A stretch of 64,000 nt of DNA from Acuticoccus yangtzensis (GTDB taxonomy: Bacteria > Pseudomonadota > Alphaproteobacteria > Rhizobiales > Amorphaceae): assembly GCF_001927245.1 (NCBI RefSeq), contig NZ_MJUX01000001.1, positions 1,054,001 to 1,118,000 of the forward strand. Direction: 5' to 3'. Under the pieces are notes generated by a model. The model worked only from the letters and a program-made list of their open reading frames with translations. It made no database searches and was not told the DNA's origin. The first letter of the stretch is position 1; every line of letters starts with the position of its first letter. This document shows positions 58,636-64,000 of this stretch, piece after piece. The position numbers and the translations under genes were made by a program.

Positions 58636-61602
58636 ATGGCTCGCCAAGACGCGAACGCCGCGTTCCTCAACACCTCCTTCCTCGATGGCGCCAACGCCGC
58701 ATACCTGGAGCAGCTCTACGCCAGGTATCAGGTCGACCCCACCTCGGTGGATGCGGGCTGGCAGGCCTTCTTCGCCGGGATGCAGGACGATTCCCACGCC
58801 GTCGAAGTCCAGGCGAAGGGCCCGCGCTGGGCCCGCGAGGACTGGCCGGTGCCGATGAACGGCGAGCTCGTCTCCGCCCTCGACGGCAATTGGGGCGAGA
58901 TCGAAACCCGCGTGAAGGAAAAGGTGGCGGAGAAGGCGCAGAAGAGCGGCCAACCCGTCTCCGAGGGCGACCTGCGCCGGGCCGCCCGCGATTCGGTGCG
59001 CGCGATCATGATGATCCGCGCCTACCGCATGCGCGGCCACTACCACGCCCAGCTCGACCCGCTCGGCATCGCCGGGATGACCGACGAGGAATTGTCCCCC
59101 CGCGCCTACGGTTTCGAGGGTCCCGACCTCGACCGGCCGATCTTCCTCGACAACGTGCTGGGGCTCGAATTCGCCACCGTGCGGCAGATGCTCGCCATCC
59201 TCGAGCGAACCTACTGCCAGACGATGGGCGTGGAGTTCATGCACATCTCGGACGGTTACGAGAAGGGCTGGATCCAGGAGCGCATCGAAGGGCCGGACAA
59301 GGCGATCGCCTTCACCGTGGAAGGCCGCAAGGCGATCCTCAACAAGCTCGTCGAAGCGGAGGGCTTCGAGAAGTTCCTCGGCGTCAAATATACCGGCACC
59401 AAGCGCTTCGGTCTCGACGGCGGCGAGGCGGTGATCCCGGCGCTGGAACAGATCATCAAGCGCGGCGGCAATCTCGGCATCCGTGACATCGCGGTCGGCA
59501 TGGCCCACCGCGGCCGCCTCAACGTGCTCGCTCAGGTGATGGGCAAGCCGCTGCGCGCCATCTTCCACGAGTTCAAGGGCGGCTCCTTCAAGCCCGACGA
59601 GGTCGAGGGTTCGGGCGACGTGAAGTACCATCTCGGTGCCTCGTCCGACCGCGAGTTCGACGGCAACAGCGTCCACCTGTCGCTGACTGCCAACCCGTCC
59701 CACCTCGAAATCGTCGACCCCGTCGTGCTTGGCAAAGTGCGCGCCAAGCAGGACCAGTTCGGCGACACCGACCGCAGCCAGGCGATGGCGCTCCTCCTCC
59801 ACGGTGACGCGGCCTTCGCCGGCCAGGGCGTCGTCGCGGAATGCTTCGGCCTCTCGGGCCTGAAGGGGCACCGCACCGGCGGGTCCATCCACGTCATCAT
59901 CAACAACCAGATCGGCTTCACGACGAACCCGCACTTCTCGCGCTCGTCGCCCTACCCGTCCGACGTTGCGAAGATGATCGAAGCGCCGATCTTCCACGTG
60001 AACGGCGACGATCCGGAAGCCGTGGTCTTCGCGGCGAAGGTGGCCACGGAATTCCGCCAGAAGTTCCACAAGCCCGTCGTCATCGACATGTTCTGCTACC
60101 GCCGCTTCGGCCACAACGAGGGTGACGAGCCGGCGTTCACGCAGCCGATCATGTACAAGAAGATCCGCCAGCATCCGACGACGCTGGAGATCTACGGCAA
60201 GCGCCTGGTCGACGAAGGCGTCGTCTCGAACGACGAAGTCGAGAAGATGAAGTCCGACTGGCGCGAGCACCTCGACGCCGAGTTCGAGGCCGGCCAGTCC
60301 TTCCTGCCCAACAAGGCCGACTGGCTGGATGGCCGCTGGAAGTCGATCAAGCCGGGCCAGGACGCGGACGATCCGCGCCGCGGCCACACCGGTGTCGAGA
60401 TGGACGAGCTGAAGTCCGTGGGCGAGAAGCTGACTACCGTGCCGGAGGGCTTCCACGTCCACCGCACCGTCGGCCGTTTCATGGATGCGCGCCGCAAGGC
60501 GATCGAGACCGGCGAGGGCATCGACTGGGCGACCGCCGAGGCGCTGGCATTCGGCACGCTCCTGAAGGAAGGCTATCCCGTCCGCCTGTCCGGCCAGGAT
60601 TGCGAGCGCGGCACCTTCTCGCAGCGCCACTCGGTGCTTTACGATCAGGAGAGCGAGGAGCGTTTCATCCCGCTCAACAACCTCGCCCCCGAGGGTGAGC
60701 AGAAGCGCTACGAGGTCATCAATTCGATGCTCTCCGAGGAGGCGGTGCTCGGCTTCGAGTACGGCTATTCCCTCGCCGAGCCGGACTGCCTGACCCTGTG
60801 GGAAGCCCAGTTCGGCGACTTCGCCAACGGCGCGCAGGTGGTGTTCGACCAGTTCATCTCGTCGGGCGAGCGCAAATGGCTGCGCATGACGGGCCTCGTC
60901 TGCCTGCTGCCGCACGGCTACGAAGGCCAGGGTCCCGAGCACTCCTCGGCGCGCCTGGAGCGCTTCCTGCAACTTTGCGCGGAAGACAACATGCAGGTCG
61001 CCAACTGCTCCACCCCGGCGAACTACTTCCACATCCTGCGCCGCCAGTTGAAGCGTGAGGTGCGCAAGCCTCTCATCCTGATGACGCCCAAATCGCTGCT
61101 GCGTCACAAGCGGTGCGTGTCCACCTTGGACGAGATGGGGCCGGATTCGACCTTCCACCGCGTCCTGCTCGACGATGCGCAGATGGGCCGCACCGGCGAC
61201 TTCAAGCTGGCGAAGGACGAGGACATCCGCCGCGTCGTCCTGTGCTCGGGCAAGGTCTATTACGACCTTCTCGAAGAGCGCGAGAGCCGCGAATGCGACG
61301 ACGTCTATCTCCTGCGCGTCGAGCAGCTCTATCCGTTCCCGGCGAAGTCGATCGTCAACGAACTCAAGCGCTTCCCGAACGCCGATCTCGTCTGGTGCCA
61401 GGAAGAGCCGGCCAACATGGGCTCGTGGACCTTCGTGTCCCCGTACCTCGACTGGTGCCTGACGCAGGTGAAGATGGCCTCGCAGCGGCCGCGTTATATC
61501 GGCCGCCCAGCCGCCGCATCGCCGGCGACGGGCCTTGCCAAGCGCCACACGCAGCAGCTCGATGCCTTCCTCGAGCAGATCTACGGCGAAGGGTCGAAGT
61601 AA
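58636..61602 (+). CDS. sucA: 2-oxoglutarate dehydrogenase E1
   Basis: Thiamine-diphosphate decarboxylase component of the 2-oxoglutarate dehydrogenase complex, 988 residues. It starts MARQDANAAFLNTSFLDGAN, as in alphaproteobacterial SucA, followed by the E2-binding N-terminus, MAHRGRLNVLAQVMGKP, GDAAFAGQGVVAE and INNQIGFTTNP (ThDP region), and QEEPANMGSW near the end. An in-frame ATG at 58600 with GGAG in front of it is an alternative start (12 residues longer). Separated from sucB by 253 bases. Confidence 0.97.
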   Translation: MARQDANAAFLNTSFLDGANAAYLEQLYARYQVDPTSVDAGWQAFFAGMQDDSHAVEVQAKGPRWAREDWPVPMNGELVSALDGNWGEIETRVKEKVAEKAQKSGQPVSEGDLRRAARDSVRAIMMIRAYRMRGHYHAQLDPLGIAGMTDEELSPRAYGFEGPDLDRPIFLDNVLGLEFATVRQMLAILERTYCQTMGVEFMHISDGYEKGWIQERIEGPDKAIAFTVEGRKAILNKLVEAEGFEKFLGVKYTGTKRFGLDGGEAVIPALEQIIKRGGNLGIRDIAVGMAHRGRLNVLAQVMGKPLRAIFHEFKGGSFKPDEVEGSGDVKYHLGASSDREFDGNSVHLSLTANPSHLEIVDPVVLGKVRAKQDQFGDTDRSQAMALLLHGDAAFAGQGVVAECFGLSGLKGHRTGGSIHVIINNQIGFTTNPHFSRSSPYPSDVAKMIEAPIFHVNGDDPEAVVFAAKVATEFRQKFHKPVVIDMFCYRRFGHNEGDEPAFTQPIMYKKIRQHPTTLEIYGKRLVDEGVVSNDEVEKMKSDWREHLDAEFEAGQSFLPNKADWLDGRWKSIKPGQDADDPRRGHTGVEMDELKSVGEKLTTVPEGFHVHRTVGRFMDARRKAIETGEGIDWATAEALAFGTLLKEGYPVRLSGQDCERGTFSQRHSVLYDQESEERFIPLNNLAPEGEQKRYEVINSMLSEEAVLGFEYGYSLAEPDCLTLWEAQFGDFANGAQVVFDQFISSGERKWLRMTGLVCLLPHGYEGQGPEHSSARLERFLQLCAEDNMQVANCSTPANYFHILRRQLKREVRKPLILMTPKSLLRHKRCVSTLDEMGPDSTFHRVLLDDAQMGRTGDFKLAKDEDIRRVVLCSGKVYYDLLEERESRECDDVYLLRVEQLYPFPAKSIVNELKRFPNADLVWCQEEPANMGSWTFVSPYLDWCLTQVKMASQRPRYIGRPAAASPATGLAKRHTQQLDAFLEQIYGEGSK

Positions 61603-61855
61603 GGCCGCCGCGGCCTGTCGTCGGACGGGTCGCGACACCTTCACGCCCTCGAGGGCCGGATCCGCAAGGCCCGGCCCACGCCATGCATCAATGAAAGGGC
61701 GGGCGGGATAACCAATCCCGGTCAAATCGCCCACCGACGGGAACCGATGCTTGCCTCCAGGCTTGGTTCAGTTCAAAACGCCACGGGTCCGGTGCGGTTG
61801 TGCGGCACCCTACCGGCCCGACAATCGCCGCCGCCACGATTGCGACAAGAACGCC

Positions 61856-63403
61856 ATGACCGAAATTCGCGTCCCGACCCTGGGTGAGTCCGTCACCGAA
61901 GCCACCATTGCCAAGTGGTTCAAGGCAGAGGGCGACCAGGTCGCCGCGGACGAGCCCTTGCTCGAACTCGAAACCGACAAGGTGTCCGTCGAGGTGCCCG
62001 CCCCCGCGGCCGGCACCCTGTCGGAAATCACCGCGAAGGACGGCGAGACCGTCGAGGTCGGGGCCCTTCTCGGCCAGATCTCCGAGGGCGCCGGCGGTGC
62101 CAAGGCCGCTGCGGACAAGCCTGCCGAGAAGCCGGCGGAGAAGCCCGCCGCCGCGTCCGGCAACGGCGCCGCGCCCTCCGGCGGTGCCTCCTCCGGCGGC
62201 GCCACGACCGAGGTGCGCGTCCCCACCCTCGGTGAGAGCGTGACCGAGGCGACGGTCGGCCGCATCATGAAGGCCGCCGGCGACACCGTCGCCGCCGACG
62301 AGCCGATCTTCGAGCTCGAGACCGACAAGGTCGCGGTCGAGGTTCCGGCCCCCGTCGCGGGCACCCTCTCCAGCCTCTCCGTCAAGGAAGGCGACACGGT
62401 CGAGGTGAACGCGCTGCTCGCCACCATCGGCGGATCCGGTGCGGCCGCGGCGCCGAAGGCCGAGGCGCCCAAGGCCGCTGCCGCCCCCGCTCCCACAGCG
62501 TCCGGCGACATGCCCGCCGCCCCCTCCGCCAAAAAGGCGATGGCCGAGGCCGGCCTCTCCGAGTCTCAGGTCTCCGGCTCCGGCAAGCGCGGCCAGATCC
62601 TGAAGGGCGACGTCCTCGCGGCGATCGAAGGCGGCGCCACGGCCCCGGCCGGCGCCTCCGCCCCTGCCGCATCCGCGCGCCCCGCCGCCCCGGCGGACGA
62701 TGCCGGCCGCGAAGAGCGCGTGCCGATGACGCGCCTGCGCCGCACCATCGCCAAGCGCCTGAAGGACGCGCAAAACACCGCCGCCATGCTGACGACGTTC
62801 AACGACGTCGACATGACCGCCGTCATGGACCTGCGCAAGCAGTACAAGGACGTGTTCGAGAAGAAGCACAAGGTGAAGCTCGGCTTCATGGCCTTTTTCA
62901 CCAAGGCCTGCGTGCATGCGCTGAAGGAGATCCCGGCCGTCAACGCCGAGATCGACGGCAACGACCTGATCTACAAGAACTACTACCACATGGGCATCGC
63001 CGTCGGCACCGATAAGGGCCTCGTCGTGCCGGTGGTGCGCGATGCCGATCAGCTCTCCTTCGCCGACATCGAGAAGACCATCGCCAGCTACGGCAAGAAG
63101 GCGCGCGACGGGCAGCTCAAGATCGAGGAGATGCAGGGCGGTACCTTCACGATCACCAACGGCGGCATCTACGGCTCCATGATGTCGACGCCGATCCTGA
63201 ACGCGCCGCAATCGGGCATCCTCGGCATGCACCGGATCGAGCAGCGCCCGGTCGCCATGAACGGGCAGGTCGTCATCCGGCCGATGATGTATCTCGCCCT
63301 CTCCTACGATCACCGCATCGTCGACGGCAAAGAGGCCGTGACCTTCCTGGTGCGCGTCAAGGAAGCGCTGGAAGACCCGCAGCGCCTGCTGCTCGACCTC
63401 TGA
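61856..63403 (+). CDS. sucB: dihydrolipoyl succinyltransferase E2 with two lipoyl domains
   Basis: Transfers succinyl groups to CoA. 515 residues, about 100 longer than most E2o. Two lipoyl domains occur in tandem, each with ETDK carrying the lipoylated Lys (near residues 42 and 160), joined by Ala/Pro/Lys linkers; a peripheral E1/E3-binding domain follows ([28 protein letters not shown]) and then the catalytic core with [22 protein letters not shown] and the catalytic [14 protein letters not shown] single lipoyl domain is usual for SucB. The ATG at 61856 begins the first lipoyl domain directly. Confidence 0.96.
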   Translation: MTEIRVPTLGESVTEATIAKWFKAEGDQVAADEPLLELETDKVSVEVPAPAAGTLSEITAKDGETVEVGALLGQISEGAGGAKAAADKPAEKPAEKPAAASGNGAAPSGGASSGGATTEVRVPTLGESVTEATVGRIMKAAGDTVAADEPIFELETDKVAVEVPAPVAGTLSSLSVKEGDTVEVNALLATIGGSGAAAAPKAEAPKAAAAPAPTASGDMPAAPSAKKAMAEAGLSESQVSGSGKRGQILKGDVLAAIEGGATAPAGASAPAASARPAAPADDAGREERVPMTRLRRTIAKRLKDAQNTAAMLTTFNDVDMTAVMDLRKQYKDVFEKKHKVKLGFMAFFTKACVHALKEIPAVNAEIDGNDLIYKNYYHMGIAVGTDKGLVVPVVRDADQLSFADIEKTIASYGKKARDGQLKIEEMQGGTFTITNGGIYGSMMSTPILNAPQSGILGMHRIEQRPVAMNGQVVIRPMMYLALSYDHRIVDGKEAVTFLVRVKEALEDPQRLLLDL

Positions 63404-63440
63404 TCCGGCGAGCACCGCGCGCCTCGCCCCGCACCGACGA

Positions 63441-63470
63441 CGGCCCCGCACTGCGGGGCCGTTTGCATTT
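63441..63470 (+). terminator. terminator of sucB
   Basis: A 9-bp stem CGGCCCCGC / GCGGGGCCG (63441-63449 with 63453-63461) around a 3-base loop is followed by TTTGCATTT. The T-run is broken, so strength is moderate. Confidence 0.65.
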
Positions 63471-63624
63471 CACCCGTCCCCATCGCGCGTGTGCCGGTCA
63501 CCCGGCCGCCCCGCCGCCATCCTGCCGCGGCCCTGCAACCGGACCGCCGTCCGGACATTGACGTTCACGCGATCCCGACGCATGGCGGTGAGGACACCCG
63601 CCCGGCCGCACCAGGAAGCGAACC

Positions 63625-64000
63625 ATGACCGACACCACGAGCACCGAACTCCTCTGCCTCGCGATCGCGGCGCTCCTCGTCGTCTTCTCCATCCTGGCCC
63701 CCGCGTTCGGGCGTCTGCGTGCCGACCCCAAATGGGCGTCCGGCAACCGCGACACCGGCGCGCCCGACACCAGCCTCAGGGTCCAGCGTGCCGACCGGGC
63801 GGCGCGCAACATCCAGGAGACCTTCCCCGTCTTCGCTGCCTTGACGCTCGCCATCGTGGCGACGGGATTGTCGAGCCCGCTCTCGGCGGCCGGTGCGGTC
63901 CTTTATGTCGTCGGCCGCGCGCTCTACTGGCCGGCCTATGTGTTCGGCCTCGGCCCCATCCGCTCGCTCTGCTACGCGGCGGCGATGCTGGGCATCCTCT
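63625..64000 (+). CDS. MAPEG-family membrane protein (3' end missing)
   Basis: The frame is open to the window's right edge. 125 residues are visible, starting at an ATG with AGGAAG upstream. Hydrophobic segments at about 8-28 and 75-95 with a RVQRADRAARNIQETFPVFAAL segment between are characteristic of the MAPEG superfamily (glutathione-/eicosanoid-related membrane proteins), as is YVVGRALYWPAYVFGLGPIRSL. A MAPEG gene close to sucB fits Hyphomicrobiales gene order. The lipoyl dehydrogenase gene expected nearby is not reached. Confidence 0.9.
   Translation, partial: MTDTTSTELLCLAIAALLVVFSILAPAFGRLRADPKWASGNRDTGAPDTSLRVQRADRAARNIQETFPVFAALTLAIVATGLSSPLSAAGAVLYVVGRALYWPAYVFGLGPIRSLCYAAAMLGIL

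Noticed and set aside
58621-61734. A 1037-codon open frame on the minus strand over sucA
   Set aside because: It mirrors sucA, whose protein is fully conserved. High GC keeps the antisense frame free of stops. The predicted protein has no recognisable domain.

Overview
The window is a GC-rich, gene-dense piece of an alphaproteobacterial chromosome, most likely from the Hyphomicrobiales (Rhizobiales). The pointers are the enoyl-CoA hydratase / rpsT / dnaA / dnaN / recF neighbourhood, the acnA-ccmABCDG neighbourhood, a TCA gene set of mdh-sucC-sucD-sucA-sucB type, and an aerobic carotenoid set with CrtW and CrtZ. Genus cannot be fixed from the sequence. I see no rRNA, tRNA, CRISPR array, insertion sequence or prophage. 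Functions are assigned from motifs and recalled family knowledge; no database search was run.

Layout. 1-6.1 kb: the 3' part of a flavin oxidoreductase, an orphan histidine kinase, a short BLUF blue-light sensor, then rplY-pth-ychF. 6.1-16.2 kb: a surface-glycan-like locus. A leftward run of four glycosyltransferases, a NodB-like deacetylase and ruvX diverges from a rightward, overlapping trio: a very unusual ABC exporter with a degenerate and enlarged ATPase domain, a stand-alone cyclic-nucleotide-binding protein, and an MBL-fold hydrolase. This is the best candidate for an undescribed system here. 16.4-20.7 kb: SDR and acyl-CoA dehydrogenase, an L,D-transpeptidase lipoprotein, a small membrane protein and an RluA pseudouridine synthase. 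20.8-23.3 kb: crtI-crtB. 23.4-30.8 kb (leftward): recF, dnaN, a DUF305 protein, dnaA, rhodanese, rpsT and enoyl-CoA hydratase, with a 1.2-kb gene-free, AT-richer region that is the best oriC candidate. 31-37.3 kb: zapE, mdh, two paralogous secreted proteins, a WcbI-like protein and sucC.

37.4-56.4 kb is a block lying between sucC and sucD, which normally adjoin. It holds small metabolic and stress genes, acnA, cytochrome c maturation genes ccmA-ccmB-(unknown)-ccmC-ccmD-ccmG, NUDIX, DUF1223, a Crp/Fnr regulator with a CrtX-like glycosyltransferase, and crtY facing crtW-crtZ. 56.5-64 kb: sucD, a DUF1810 protein, sucA, a two-lipoyl-domain sucB and the start of a MAPEG protein.

How the genes work together. 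mdh, sucC/D, sucA/B and acnA cover much of the oxidative TCA cycle. crtI/B with crtY/W/Z (and perhaps crtX) can take GGPP to keto- and hydroxy-carotenoids of astaxanthin type; crtE is not in the window. The ccm genes export and handle heme for c-type cytochromes, but ccmE, ccmF and ccmH are not here. The 6.6-16.2 kb locus looks like synthesis plus export of a glycan or glycolipid, possibly under cyclic-nucleotide control.
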